64,000 nt of DNA from Saccharopolyspora erythraea NRRL 2338. Its GTDB lineage: Bacteria; Actinomycetota; Actinomycetes; Mycobacteriales; Pseudonocardiaceae. The DNA lies in contig NC_009142.1 of NCBI RefSeq assembly GCF_000062885.1, positions 3,585,584 through 3,649,583 of the forward strand. The letters are read 5' to 3'. The notes below the pieces were generated by a model. The model saw nothing but the letters and a program-made list of their open reading frames with translations, was not told the DNA's origin and searched no databases. Both the position numbers and the translations under genes were made by a program. Positions 33,384-42,304 of the stretch are shown piece after piece. Every line of letters begins with the position of its first letter. The stretch's first letter is position 1.

Positions 33384-35531
33384 ATGTCCGAGCACGTGAT
33401 CGACCGACGGACCTTCGCCAAGGCCACCGGACTGGCGACCGGCATGCTGGGCGTCGCGAGCTGGGTCCCGGCGACCGCGGCCCACGCCGCCGGGGAGCCG
33501 GTCACCACCGCCTCGCCCGACGGCTCGGTCAGCGCGCATTTCCGCGTCCGCGCAGGCAGGCCGGAGTACTCGGTCACCAAGTCCGGCCGCACCGTCGTCG
33601 ACTGGTCGCGGCTCGGTTTCGAGCTCGGCGACGGCGGCAGGCTGGGGGAGTCGGCCGAACTGGAGGCGCTCGCCCGCCACGAGCTGGACGAGACCTGGCA
33701 CCCGGTCTGGGGTTCCGCCTCGGAGATCCGCAGCCACTGCGCCGCCGTCGTCCTCCGGCTCCGCGAGACCACCGAACCGGTCCGCCACTTCGAGCTCGAG
33801 TTCCGGGTGTTCGACGACGGCGTCGGCTTCCGCCACGTCTTCCCCGGCCAGCGCGACCTCGGTGACTTCGAGGTGCTCGACGAGCTCACCGAGTTCCGCT
33901 TCACCGCCGACCACACCGCGTGGTCGAGCCCGGCGAACTACGACTCGGTGGAGTACCTCTACAGCCAGACGCCGCTGACCGGGGCTGGTTTGCTGCACGA
34001 GTGGCAGGAACCGCGCGGCGAGGAGGGCGAGAAGCTCGGGACGCTGGCGACCCCGCTGACGGTGCGGGTCGCCGACGACATCTACCTCGGGCTGCACGAG
34101 GCCGCCCTGCTCAACTACCCGGACATGACGCTGGCCAAGATCGACGGCGAACCGCACCTGCGCAGCGCCCTGGTGCCGCGCAAGGGGGAGGGCCGGGTCA
34201 AGGCCCGGCTGCGGGCGCCGTTCCCGACCCCGTGGCGGGCGCTCATCATCGGCGACCGGCCCGGCGCGCTGGTCGAGTCGCACCTGGTGCTCAACCTCAA
34301 CGAGCCCTGCGCGATCGAGGACACCTCGTGGATCGCGCCCGGCAAGTTCGTCGGCGTGTGGTGGGAGATCCACAAAGGACGCAACACCTGGACCGAGGGG
34401 CCCGACCTCGGCGCCACCACCGAGAACACCATCCGCTGCATCGACTTCGCCGCCGAGAACGGCATCCCCTACGTACTCGCCGAGGGCTGGAACGAGGGCT
34501 GGGAGTCCGACGGCTTCGGCGACCGGCAGAACTTCACCAAGGCCAACGCGCAGTTCGACCTGCGTCGCGTGGTCGACCACGCCCGGCAGCGGGGTGTGGC
34601 GTTCCTCGCCCACAACGAGACCGGCGGCGGGATCGACAACTACGAGCGCCAGCTCGACGAGGCGTTCGCGCTCTACGAGCGGCTCGGGATGCCCGGGGTG
34701 AAGACCGGATACGCCGGGGACATCGAGGACCACTACCACCACGACCAGTGGATGGTGAACCACTACCAGCGGGTCGTCCACAAGGCCGCCCAGCACCGGT
34801 TGATGATCAACGCCCACGAACCGATCAAGGGCACCGGCATCGAGCGGACCTACCCGAACTTCGTCAGCCGCGAGGCCGCGCGCGGGATCGAGTACGACGC
34901 CTGGTCGCGCGGCAACCCGCCGGAGCACACCGTGACCCTGCCGTTCACGGTGATGCTGGCCGGTCCGCTGGACTACACGCCGGGGATCTTCGACATCACC
35001 TGGTTCCCCGAGCAGTCGCCCGAGGACTCCTTCGGCGCCGACAACGACGGCACCCGCGTGCACACCACCCGGGCGCACCAGATCGCGCTGTACCCGGTGC
35101 TGCTCAGCGGGCTCCAGCAGCTCGCCGACGTGCCGGAGAACTACCGCGGCGCACCGGAGTTCGAGTTCCTGCGCGAGGTGCCGGTCACCTGGGACGAGAC
35201 CCGCGTCGTGCAGGGCGAGATCGGCGACTTCATCACCATGGCGCGGCGCAGCGGCGACCGCTGGTTCGTCGGCAGCCTCACCGACGAGCAGGAGCGCGTG
35301 CTCGACGTGCCGCTGGACTTCCTCGGCGAGGGCGCATTCGTCGCCCACGTCTACGCCGACGCGCCGGAGACCGACCTCGACGCGAACCCGAACGCGGTGC
35401 GGATCGACCGGTGGCTGGTCGACTCCGGTGCGGTCGTGCGCGCCGAGCTCACCCGGGGCGGCGGCCACGCCATGCGCATCGTCCCCGCGACCGACGAGGA
35501 TCTGCGGTCGCTGCGCCGCTACCCGCGCTGA
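33384..35531 (+). CDS. Tat-exported glycoside hydrolase family 97 enzyme
   Basis: A 715-residue GH97 protein. The N terminus (DRRTFAKATGLATG, then AATAAHAAG) is a twin-arginine signal, so the folded enzyme is exported. The N-terminal beta-sandwich (about 40-290) is followed by the (beta/alpha)8 barrel with LAHNETGGGIDNY, GMPGVKTGYAGDI, MINAHEPIKGTGIERTYPN and AARGIEYDAW, conserved GH97 segments. Family members are inverting alpha-glucosidases or retaining alpha-galactosidases, and I cannot tell which. ATG at 33384 follows GAAGGAG. It converges on the LacI regulator, 16 bases apart. Confidence 0.88.
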   Translation: MSEHVIDRRTFAKATGLATGMLGVASWVPATAAHAAGEPVTTASPDGSVSAHFRVRAGRPEYSVTKSGRTVVDWSRLGFELGDGGRLGESAELEALARHELDETWHPVWGSASEIRSHCAAVVLRLRETTEPVRHFELEFRVFDDGVGFRHVFPGQRDLGDFEVLDELTEFRFTADHTAWSSPANYDSVEYLYSQTPLTGAGLLHEWQEPRGEEGEKLGTLATPLTVRVADDIYLGLHEAALLNYPDMTLAKIDGEPHLRSALVPRKGEGRVKARLRAPFPTPWRALIIGDRPGALVESHLVLNLNEPCAIEDTSWIAPGKFVGVWWEIHKGRNTWTEGPDLGATTENTIRCIDFAAENGIPYVLAEGWNEGWESDGFGDRQNFTKANAQFDLRRVVDHARQRGVAFLAHNETGGGIDNYERQLDEAFALYERLGMPGVKTGYAGDIEDHYHHDQWMVNHYQRVVHKAAQHRLMINAHEPIKGTGIERTYPNFVSREAARGIEYDAWSRGNPPEHTVTLPFTVMLAGPLDYTPGIFDITWFPEQSPEDSFGADNDGTRVHTTRAHQIALYPVLLSGLQQLADVPENYRGAPEFEFLREVPVTWDETRVVQGEIGDFITMARRSGDRWFVGSLTDEQERVLDVPLDFLGEGAFVAHVYADAPETDLDANPNAVRIDRWLVDSGAVVRAELTRGGGHAMRIVPATDEDLRSLRRYPR

Positions 35532-35547
35532 CGGACCGGCCGCCGGC

Positions 35548-36555
35548 TCACCGGTGCGGTTCGGGCGGGGCCGTGGTGGTGGAGCGGGCGACCAGCTTCG
35601 GTTGCAGGAGGTGGCGCACCGGCTCGGTGCGTCCCTCCCGCACCCGCTGCAGCAGGGCCTCCGCGGCCAGCCTGCCCATCTCCCGCCGCGGCTGGTCCAC
35701 AGTGGTCAGCGCGACGTGCGAGAGCGCGGCCAGCGAGGTGTTGTCGTAGCCGATCACCGAGATGTCGCGCGGCACCTCCAGCCCGGACTCCTCCAGCGCC
35801 GAGATCGCACCCACCGCGTTGAAGTCGTTGGCGGCCACGATGGCGGTGGGCAGCTCGTCGACGCGCTCCAGCAGCCGCCCGGCGGTCTTGGCTCCCGCGA
35901 CGTCGGTGTACTCGCTGGGCAGCACGACCGGCTCGAGGCCGTGGCGGCGCATCGCCCGGGTGTAGCCGCGCTTGCGCGGCGCGGCCTGCGAACCGTGCCC
36001 GCCGTCGAGGTGGGCGATGCGGGTGTGGCCGAGCCCGACGAGGTGGTCCACGGCCAGCTGCGAGCCCGCCTCGCCGTCGTCGTTGACGGTGTCCACGGTG
36101 CGCAGCCGGGAGGAGCGTGCGACCAGCACGACCGGTGCCCGGTCGGCTGCCGAGGCGATCGCGGCGGCCGGGACGGCGGGCCCCAGCAGCACGAGTCCGG
36201 CCGGGCGGAACGAAAGCAGGCTCTCGACCGCCCTGCCCTCGCGCGAGGCGCTGCGGCCGCCGGTGTTGATGATCAGCTCGAAGCCCTCGGCCCTGGCCGC
36301 CGCGTCGAGGCCGTCGACGATCTCGGCGAAGAACGGGTTGTGCAGGTCCGAGACCATCACACCCAGCACCGTGGACGTGCGCGAGGCCAGCGAGCGGGCC
36401 ATCGCGTGCGGTGAGTAGCCGAGCTCCTCGGCCGCGCGCAGCACCGCCTCCCTGCGGTGCGGGCTGACCTTGGGCGACTCCCGCATCACCAGCGAGACCA
36501 GCGCGCGCGAGACGCCCGCCCGCGCCGCGACATCCTCCATGGTCGGCCGCTGCAC
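35548..36555 (-). CDS. LacI-family transcriptional regulator
   Basis: A 335-residue regulator with the N-terminal helix-turn-helix and hinge (TMEDVAARAGVSRALVSLVM to GYSPHAMARSLASRTS) and a periplasmic-binding-protein-like sensor domain (VLGVMVSDLHNPFFAEIVDGL, ANDFNAVGAISALEE, VIGYDNTSLA). Minus-strand GTG at 36555 is chosen because GGAAGGAG precedes it; the next ATG would cut the helix-turn-helix. It diverges from the inositol-type operon, and two operator-like palindromes in between imply control of that operon and of itself. The effector is probably a polyol or sugar. Confidence 0.9.
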   Translation of the reverse strand: MQRPTMEDVAARAGVSRALVSLVMRESPKVSPHRREAVLRAAEELGYSPHAMARSLASRTSTVLGVMVSDLHNPFFAEIVDGLDAAARAEGFELIINTGGRSASREGRAVESLLSFRPAGLVLLGPAVPAAAIASAADRAPVVLVARSSRLRTVDTVNDDGEAGSQLAVDHLVGLGHTRIAHLDGGHGSQAAPRKRGYTRAMRRHGLEPVVLPSEYTDVAGAKTAGRLLERVDELPTAIVAANDFNAVGAISALEESGLEVPRDISVIGYDNTSLAALSHVALTTVDQPRREMGRLAAEALLQRVREGRTEPVRHLLQPKLVARSTTTAPPEPHR

Positions 36556-36585
36556 GAACGCGCTCCTTCCCTGCCCGCCGGGGTG

Positions 36586-36646
36586 TTGACATCGCTGAGA
36601 GCCAGCATACAGCATTGGAGCGCTCCAACTAGTTAGAGCGCTCCAA
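36586..36646 (+). promoter_or_regulatory. promoter with two LacI-type operators
   Basis: TTGACA (36586-36591) and TACAGC (36608-36613), 16 bases apart, form a plausible plus-strand promoter. Directly after it lie TTGGAGCGCTCCAA (36615-36628, perfect palindrome) and TTAGAGCGCTCCAA (36633-36646, one mismatch), spaced 18 bases centre to centre. Both have the central CG symmetry typical of LacI-family operators and sit between the divergent LacI gene and the operon it should control. Confidence 0.75.
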
Positions 36647-36680
36647 CGAAACCCCACCGCAACGGAGGCTGTGCGCAGAG

Positions 36681-37685
36681 ATGGACATCGGAGTAGCCGG
36701 AGTCGGCCGGATCGGCTCCATGCACGCGGCGAACCTGGCCGCCGTGCCCGAGGTGGACGAGGTCCTGCTGTACGACCCGGTCCCGGGCCGGGCCGCCGAG
36801 GTCGCCGCGGGACTGGGCGCAGGCACCAGGGCGGTGGACACCGTCGAGGACCTGCTCGCGGCCGACGGCGTGCTGGTGGCCACGCCCACCGACACCCACC
36901 CGGACATGGTGCGCCGCGCGATCGCCGCGGGAACGCCCGTGCTGTGCGAGAAGCCGCTGGCCGCCGACGTGGCGACCAGCGCGGCGCTGGTGGAGGAGAT
37001 CGAGGCGTCGGGCGTGCCGGTGGTGATCGGCTTCCAGCGCCGGTTCGACCCCGCGACCGCGGAGCTGCACCGCAGGCTGCGCGCGGGGGAGGCGGGGTCG
37101 GTCTACCTGGTCCGCGCGGTGTGCAACGACCACACGCCCCCGCCGAGCGAGTTCGTGGCCACCTCCGGCGGGTTGTTCCGCGACTGCCTGATCCACGACC
37201 TGGACGCGGTGCCGTGGCTGGTCGGCGAGCCGGTCACCGAGGTCTACGCCTCGGGCTCGGTGCTGGTCGACGAGGCGTTCGCCGCGGCGGGCGACGTGGA
37301 CAACGCGATCGTGACCCTGCGCTTCGCCGGGGGAGCGCACGCGCTGCTGTCGGCGGCCCGCCACGACCCGGTGGGCTACGACTGCCGGATGGAGGTCTTC
37401 GCCTCCCGCGACACCCTCGCGGTCGGCGTCGACGACTGCACCCCGCTGAACTCCCTGGAGCAGGCCGGGCCCCGGCCGGTGCGGGCGTGGAAGTCGTTCA
37501 CCGAGCGCTACCACGACGCCTACGTCAACGAGATGCGCGTGTTCTGCGAGGTGATCGCGGGCCGGGCCGAGAATCCCTCGCCGGCGCGGGAGAGCCTGGT
37601 GAGCCTGCGGCTGGCCGACGCCTGCGAGCTGTCCGCGCGCACCGGTCGTCCGGTCGTCGTCGAGGAGCGGGATGTGGTCGCATGA
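36681..37685 (+). CDS. Gfo/Idh/MocA family dehydrogenase (myo-inositol 2-dehydrogenase-like)
   Basis: A 334-residue NAD(P)-dependent sugar or polyol dehydrogenase. The Rossmann motif GVGRIG is at 7-12, the catalytic EKP at 90-92 (VLCEKPL), and the FRDCLIHDLD segment (D168, H172) supplies the remaining active-site residues. This pattern is typical of inositol dehydrogenases (IolG). ATG at 36681 is preceded by an A/G-rich stretch. It is translationally coupled to an IolE-like protein (ATGA overlap), which makes myo-inositol or a related cyclitol the best substrate guess. Confidence 0.85.
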   Translation: MDIGVAGVGRIGSMHAANLAAVPEVDEVLLYDPVPGRAAEVAAGLGAGTRAVDTVEDLLAADGVLVATPTDTHPDMVRRAIAAGTPVLCEKPLAADVATSAALVEEIEASGVPVVIGFQRRFDPATAELHRRLRAGEAGSVYLVRAVCNDHTPPPSEFVATSGGLFRDCLIHDLDAVPWLVGEPVTEVYASGSVLVDEAFAAAGDVDNAIVTLRFAGGAHALLSAARHDPVGYDCRMEVFASRDTLAVGVDDCTPLNSLEQAGPRPVRAWKSFTERYHDAYVNEMRVFCEVIAGRAENPSPARESLVSLRLADACELSARTGRPVVVEERDVVA

Positions 37686-38557
37686 GCACCGGGTTCCGCG
37701 TCGCCGCAGCGCCGATTTCCTGGGGCGTGAGCGAGGTTCCCGGATGGGGCACCAAGCTCGACGCCGATCTCGTCCTCGCCGAGATGGCCGAGCTGGGCGT
37801 GCGCGCCACCGAGCTCGGGCCGCCCGGCTACCTCTCCGACGACCCGAAGCGGCTGCTCGACCGCTACGGCCTGGAGCTCGTCGGCGGTTTCCTCGCGGTG
37901 CCGCTGCACGACGCCGAAACCGCGCGGGACAGTTTGCGAGCAGCGGAGCGCTCGGCGGCGCAGTTCGCCGAATGCGGCGGTGACGTGCTGGTGCTGGCGG
38001 CGGCCACCGGGCTCGACGGCTACGACGAGCGTCCCGATCTCGACGACGAGTCGTGGGCCAGGCTCGTCGAGACGGCCGACCGCATCGCCGAGGTCGCGGC
38101 CGCCCGCGGGCTGCGCACCGTGCTGCACCCCCACGTCGGTACACACGTGGAGACCGAGGCCGAGGTCGAGCGCTTCCTCGCCGACTCCCCGATGCCCCTG
38201 TGCCTGGACACCGGCCACCTGATGCTCGGCGGGACCGATCCGGTCGCGCTCGCCGCCAAGCACCCGGAGCGCGTCGGCCACATCCACCTCAAGGACGTTC
38301 GCGCCGACCTGTGCGAGCAGGTCCGCGCGGGCAGCGTGGCGTTCACCGATGCGGTGGCCGGAGGGCTGTTCGTGCCGCTCGGCGAAGGCGACGTCGACAC
38401 CGGCGCGATGGTGCGCGCCGTGCACGAGGCGGGCTACCGGGGCTGGTACGTGATCGAGCAGGACACCGCGCTGAGGCCGGGGGCTTCGACGTCGGCGCCC
38501 CGCCTCGACACCGAACGCAGTCTCGCGCACCTGGACCAGGTGTTCTCCGGGCTTTAG
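37682..38557 (+). CDS. IolE-like TIM barrel (inosose dehydratase/isomerase type)
   Basis: A 291-residue TIM barrel of the sugar phosphate isomerase/epimerase superfamily. Its start APISWGVSEVPGWG matches the IolE-like branch of actinobacteria. Metal-ligand regions are VLHPHVGTHVETEAE, PLCLDTGHLMLGG, VGHIHLKDV and WYVIEQD. ATG at 37682 overlaps the dehydrogenase stop. Together they could carry out the first two steps of inositol catabolism (inositol to inosose to diketo-inositol), but the iolA/B/C/D genes are absent from the window. A short CCGGT/ACCGG hairpin with TTTT follows the stop. Confidence 0.82.
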   Translation: MSTGFRVAAAPISWGVSEVPGWGTKLDADLVLAEMAELGVRATELGPPGYLSDDPKRLLDRYGLELVGGFLAVPLHDAETARDSLRAAERSAAQFAECGGDVLVLAAATGLDGYDERPDLDDESWARLVETADRIAEVAAARGLRTVLHPHVGTHVETEAEVERFLADSPMPLCLDTGHLMLGGTDPVALAAKHPERVGHIHLKDVRADLCEQVRAGSVAFTDAVAGGLFVPLGEGDVDTGAMVRAVHEAGYRGWYVIEQDTALRPGASTSAPRLDTERSLAHLDQVFSGL

Positions 38558-38733
38558 CCGGTGAGCGACCGGTTTTCGCCGTGGGTGCCACCGCGAGCGC
38601 GGTCGAGGAGCTGGAGCGGCACGACCTGAGGGCCTGTCTTCGCCTCACCTCGCGCAGCGGTTCCGGTGGCACTCCGGCACGCCGCGCCTTCCCAGGGTGT
38701 GGACGTCGTGCCGGTGCCGGAATAGCGACGCCC

Positions 38734-38782
38734 GGTGATCCCTTGCAGCCGTTGTCGGCGGCAGACCGCAGAAGGGATCACC
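38734..38782 (+). promoter_or_regulatory. RNA hairpin that sequesters the ribosome site of the monooxygenase pair
   Basis: GGTGATCCCTT (38734-38744) pairs perfectly with AAGGGATCACC (38772-38782), a stem of 11 base pairs around a 27-base loop that has its own GCCG-TTGT-CGGC stem. The right arm contains the AAGGGA ribosome site of the ATG at 38786. When folded, translation would be blocked, so the leader is probably regulatory (protein, metabolite or leader-peptide controlled). A GTG at 38735 inside the stem is in frame with the main gene and would encode MIPCSRCRR. Confidence 0.55.
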
Positions 38783-38785
38783 CGC

Positions 38786-39964
38786 ATGGCACCGGGATCG
38801 GGAATGCACCTGGCAGTGGCGTTGGACGGTGCGGGCTGGCACCCGGCCGCGTGGCGGGAGCCGGACGCCCGGCCGCACGAGCTGTTCAGCGCGCGGTACT
38901 GGGTCGACGTCGTCGGTGAGGCCGAGCGGGGCCTGCTGGACTTCGTCACCGTCGAGGACTCGCTGGCCCCGCAGTCCTCGCTCGACGACGGCTTCGACGA
39001 CCGCACCGACCAGGTTCGCGGCAGGCTCGACGCGGTGCTGGTCGCGTCCCGGGTCGCGCCGCGCACCGCCAACATCGGGTTGGTCCCCACCGCGGTCGCC
39101 ACCCACACCGAGCCCTTCCACCTCTCCAAGGCGATCGCCACGCTCGACTACGTCAGCACCGGACGCGCGGGGATCCGCCCGCAGATCGCGCCGCGCCTCA
39201 GCGAGGCGGCGCACTTCGGCCGGCGGGAGTTCCCGCCAGGGGCGCCGGACGGGCACGTCGCCGGACTGCTGGAGGAGGCGGCCGACTACGTCGAGGTGCT
39301 GCGGCGGCTGTGGGACAGCTGGGAGGACGACGCGGAGATCCGCGACGTCGCCACCGGCAGGTTCATCGACCGCGACAAGCTGCACTACATCGACTTCACC
39401 GGCAGGTGGTTCAGCGTCAAGGGACCGTCGATCACGCCTCGGCCGCCGCAGGGCCAGCCGCCGGTGGCGGTGCTCGCGCACGGTCGGCGCACCTATCGGC
39501 TGGCGGCGCGGTCGGCCGACGTCGTCTTCGTGACACCGCGCGACGTGGCCGAGGTCCGCTCGATCGCCGAGCAGGTGCGCGGTGAGCTGGAGGTCGCGGG
39601 GCGGTCGCCGCAGAGCGCTCACCTGTTCGGCGACCTGCTGGTCTTCCTCGACGAGTCCCGAGCGGCCGCGCAGGCGCGCAAGGCGCGCCTGGACGAGCTC
39701 GACGATGCACCGCTGTCTTCCGACGCGCAGGTCTTCACCGGCACGCCGGCGCAGCTCGCCGACCGGCTGCTCGAGTGGGCCGGCGCGGGACTGAACGGTT
39801 TCCGGTTGCGTCCCGCCGCGATCCCGCACGACCTGGCGGCCATCACCCGCGGACTGGTGCCCGAGCTGCACCGCCGCGGCGCGTTCCGCCGCCGGTACGA
39901 GGCGGCCACCCTGCGCGGCCTGCTCGGCCTCGACCGTCCCGCCAACCGCTACGCCGGAGTGTGA
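38786..39964 (+). CDS. LLM-class flavin-dependent monooxygenase (NtaA/SsuD-type)
   Basis: A 392-residue luciferase-like monooxygenase. Segments typical of the group are MHLAVALDGAGWHP, LLDFVTVEDSLAPQ, RVAPRTANIGLVPTAVATHTEPF and DYVSTGRAGIRPQIA. The family uses FMNH2 and oxygen, often on sulfonates, sulfides or nitrilotriacetate. ATG at 38786 is chosen because AGAAGGGA precedes it; ATG at 38804 or GTG at 38735 are alternatives. A second enzyme of the same superfamily starts one base after its stop, so they are coupled. Substrate unknown; a methanethiol-oxidase-type gene 1 kb downstream hints at organosulfur. Confidence 0.85.
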   Translation: MAPGSGMHLAVALDGAGWHPAAWREPDARPHELFSARYWVDVVGEAERGLLDFVTVEDSLAPQSSLDDGFDDRTDQVRGRLDAVLVASRVAPRTANIGLVPTAVATHTEPFHLSKAIATLDYVSTGRAGIRPQIAPRLSEAAHFGRREFPPGAPDGHVAGLLEEAADYVEVLRRLWDSWEDDAEIRDVATGRFIDRDKLHYIDFTGRWFSVKGPSITPRPPQGQPPVAVLAHGRRTYRLAARSADVVFVTPRDVAEVRSIAEQVRGELEVAGRSPQSAHLFGDLLVFLDESRAAAQARKARLDELDDAPLSSDAQVFTGTPAQLADRLLEWAGAGLNGFRLRPAAIPHDLAAITRGLVPELHRRGAFRRRYEAATLRGLLGLDRPANRYAGV

Positions 39965-39965
39965 G

Positions 39966-41312
39966 ATGACCAAGCCGCTCAAGCAGATCCACCTGGCCGC
40001 GCACTTCCCCGGGGTCAACAACACGACCGTCTGGAGCGATCCGCAGGCGGGCAGCCACATCGAGTTCGGCTCGTTCGCGCACCTGGCGAGGACTGCCGAA
40101 CGCGCGAAGTTCGACTTCTTCTTCCTCGCCGAGGGACTGCGACTGCGCGAGCAGGCGGGCAAGATCCACGACCTCGACGTAGTCGGCAGGCCGGACACGT
40201 TCGCGGTGCTCTCGGCGCTCGCGGCCGTGACCGAGCGCATCGGTCTGGCGGGCACCATCAACTCCACGTTCAACGAGCCCTACGAGGTGGCCCGGCAGTT
40301 CGCCACCCTCGACCACCTGTCGGAGGGCCGTGCGGCGTGGAACGTGGTCACCTCGTGGGACGCCTTCACCGGGGAGAACTTCCGGCGCGGCGGTTTCCTG
40401 CCGCAGGAGCAGCGCTATGAGCGCGCCGAGACCTTCCTGCGCACCGCGTGGGAGCTGCTCGACTCGTGGCGGGGACACGAGATCCTCGCCGACCGCGAGT
40501 CCGGGACGTTCCTGAAGGACCCGAACGCCGGCGCGTTCGCTCACCACGACGCGCACTTCGACATCTCCGGCCGGTTCAACGTGCCGCGCTCCCCGCAGGG
40601 CCGGCCGGTGATCCTGCAGGCGGGCGACTCCGACGAAGGACGGGAGTTCGCCGCCGCGACCGCCGACGCGATCTTCACCAGGCACGCGACCTTGGAAGCC
40701 GGCCGGAAGTTCTACTCCGACGTCAAGGGGAGGCTGGCCCGTCACGGCCGCACGCACGACCAGCTCGTGGTGCTGCCCGCCGCGACGTTCGTGCTCGGCG
40801 ACACCGACTCCGAGGCGCGGGAGCGGGCCGAGGTCGTGCGCCGTCAGCAGGTCAGCGGGCAGACCGCGATCAGGTTCGCCGAGCAGCTGTGGAACCGCGA
40901 CCTCTCCGGCTACGACCCGGACGGCCCGCTGCCGGAGGTGGACCCGGTCGTCGGGGAGAACACGATCGCCAAGGGCCGGGCCAGCGTCCGCATGTACCGG
41001 GACCCGCCGGCCACGGCGAAGCAGTGGCGGGAGCTGGCCGAGGCGAAGAAGCTGTCGCTGCGCGAACTCATCATCGAGGTCACCGCTCGGCAGACCTTCG
41101 TCGGGTCGGCGGCCACCGTCGCGGCCTCCATCAACGAGTTCGTGCAGGCCGACGCCTGCGACGGCTTCATCCTGGTCCCGCACGTCACCCCGGGCGGACT
41201 GGACGAGTTCGCCGACACCGTCGTGCCGTTGCTCCAGGAACGCGGGGTGTTCCGCACCGAGTACGAGGGGCCGTCGCTGCGCGACCACCTCGGCATCGGC
41301 GCCGTGGACTGA
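39966..41312 (+). CDS. NtaA/SnaA/DszA family FMN-dependent monooxygenase
   Basis: A 448-residue monooxygenase of the NtaA/SnaA/DszA group, normal length. Motifs: IHLAAHFPGVNNTTVW at the start, FDFFFLAEGLRLRE, ATLDHLSEGRAAWNVVTSWD, and GRPVILQAGDSDEGREFAA. It needs reduced FMN from a separate reductase; a flavin-reductase-like gene exists at 61864 but is far away. Related enzymes cleave C-S or C-N bonds in organosulfur compounds and chelators. It is co-transcribed with the upstream monooxygenase and ends at a strong terminator. Confidence 0.88.
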   Translation: MTKPLKQIHLAAHFPGVNNTTVWSDPQAGSHIEFGSFAHLARTAERAKFDFFFLAEGLRLREQAGKIHDLDVVGRPDTFAVLSALAAVTERIGLAGTINSTFNEPYEVARQFATLDHLSEGRAAWNVVTSWDAFTGENFRRGGFLPQEQRYERAETFLRTAWELLDSWRGHEILADRESGTFLKDPNAGAFAHHDAHFDISGRFNVPRSPQGRPVILQAGDSDEGREFAAATADAIFTRHATLEAGRKFYSDVKGRLARHGRTHDQLVVLPAATFVLGDTDSEARERAEVVRRQQVSGQTAIRFAEQLWNRDLSGYDPDGPLPEVDPVVGENTIAKGRASVRMYRDPPATAKQWRELAEAKKLSLRELIIEVTARQTFVGSAATVAASINEFVQADACDGFILVPHVTPGGLDEFADTVVPLLQERGVFRTEYEGPSLRDHLGIGAVD

Positions 41313-41326
41313 GCGCTCGCGGCACG

Positions 41327-41364
41327 GTGGTCCCCGCCGGTCGGACTCGACCGGCGGGGACCAC
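41327..41364. terminator. bidirectional hairpin terminator
   Basis: A perfect 16-base stem (41327-41342 with 41349-41364) closes on GGACTC, between the convergent monooxygenase operon and a minus-strand small gene whose stop is at 41376. Confidence 0.82.
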
Positions 41365-41375
41365 CACGCTCCGCG

Positions 41376-41717
41376 TCAGCTGTTGGGGTTCGGCCTGCCC
41401 TGCTCGCCGATGATGCCGTGCCTGGGCGGCGGTCCGCTCGGACCCCGGCCGCTGCCGGGCGATACCGGCGACCCGCCGCGGGTGTGTCCGGGCGTCTCGG
41501 GCATCGACTCGGGCGAGCCGGGTGCGGGCTCGGCGCCCTCTTCCAGCTCCTGCAACCGGTTGGTCAGCAACTCCTCGACGGGCAGGCGGTGGGCGTGCCG
41601 CTGCTCGTGCTCCAGCAACTCCCGCACCTGGTCCGGTTGCAGCGACCGGATGCGGTGGCGGAGCTGCCCGATCGGGAGCTCGTCGTAGTCGGGTAGGGGC
41701 AGTTGGTCTGCGGGCAT
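41376..41717 (-). CDS. small conserved actinobacterial protein (DUF8129-like)
   Basis: A 113-residue protein. Residues 1-60 (LPLPDYDELPIGQLRHRIRS then VRELLEHEQRHAHRLPVEELL) form a short helical domain common in actinomycete proteins of unknown function and close to what has been called DUF8129. The rest is a Pro/Gly-rich, probably disordered tail. Minus-strand ATG at 41717 follows AGGAGGACC; the longer open frame is noise. It forms a two-gene unit with the gene 35 bases upstream on the same strand. Confidence 0.65.
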   Translation of the reverse strand: MPADQLPLPDYDELPIGQLRHRIRSLQPDQVRELLEHEQRHAHRLPVEELLTNRLQELEEGAEPAPGSPESMPETPGHTRGGSPVSPGSGRGPSGPPPRHGIIGEQGRPNPNS

Positions 41718-41752
41718 CGCTGGTCCTCCTGGCCTTCGCCGGTCGGTCGTGG

Positions 41753-41971
41753 TCACACCGCGACGACCGGTGCGGTCCACCCGTCGTCGGTGGTGCTCCA
41801 CTGCGCGCTGCGGGCCCAGCCGGCCGCGCGCAGTTCCTCCTCGGCCTGGTCCGGCGTGGTCACCGTCTCCGGCAGGGCCAGCTCGGTGACCTCCGCCCCG
41901 CGGTCGTCCCGCACGCTGACCATCGGCTCGGTTCCGCGTCGGGCGGGCATGAAATGCGCATTGTGGACCAT
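41753..41971 (-). CDS. small hypothetical protein
   Basis: A 72-residue acidic protein with a DDRGAEVTELALPE strand pattern and TTPDQAEEELRAAGW helix; no membrane segment or known motif that I recognise. Minus-strand ATG at 41971 or GTG at 41980 are possible starts; GGGAGGTGAC lies upstream of both. It precedes the DUF8129-like gene by 35 bases, so they are probably co-transcribed. Such short proteins in actinomycetes are often stress-induced, but nothing here shows that. Confidence 0.55.
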   Translation of the reverse strand: MVHNAHFMPARRGTEPMVSVRDDRGAEVTELALPETVTTPDQAEEELRAAGWARSAQWSTTDDGWTAPVVAV

Positions 41972-42304
41972 GGTGTCCACGTCACCTCCCACCTGTGCTG
42001 CTCGCGTTCTCGCGAGGTCGTCTGTTGACAGTTGCCTACCCGGTGCGCCGCGGTGTCAATCAGACTCCCGAATCGGTTCAGACCCCTGGCGGTGCGCGCC
42101 CGGCCGCCTCGGTCGGCGGCTGGGCGGCACCGGCGGGAGAATCCAGTTAGGACGGATGATGTTGCGCCGAACGGGTAACGCGCCCCGCGCCGTTCTTGCG
42201 GAGTGGAACACCGGATCGCGGGCGTGACACGCCGGTCACCGAGCGGCAGGCTCGTGGGCACAGCGTCCGCGCCCACCGCTCACAACTCTGCCACAGGAGC
42301 AGTC
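41972..42304. other. 333-base divergent intergenic region
   Basis: It lies between the small minus-strand pair and the SBP56-family gene and should hold both promoters. A minus-strand TTGACA at about 42050 is followed 15 bases later by TAGGCA, a possible promoter for the small genes. Otherwise I see nothing. Confidence 0.35.

Noticed and set aside
38625-38640. GGCCTGTCTTCG resembling an insertion-sequence end
   Set aside because: There is no matching inverted copy or transposase nearby.
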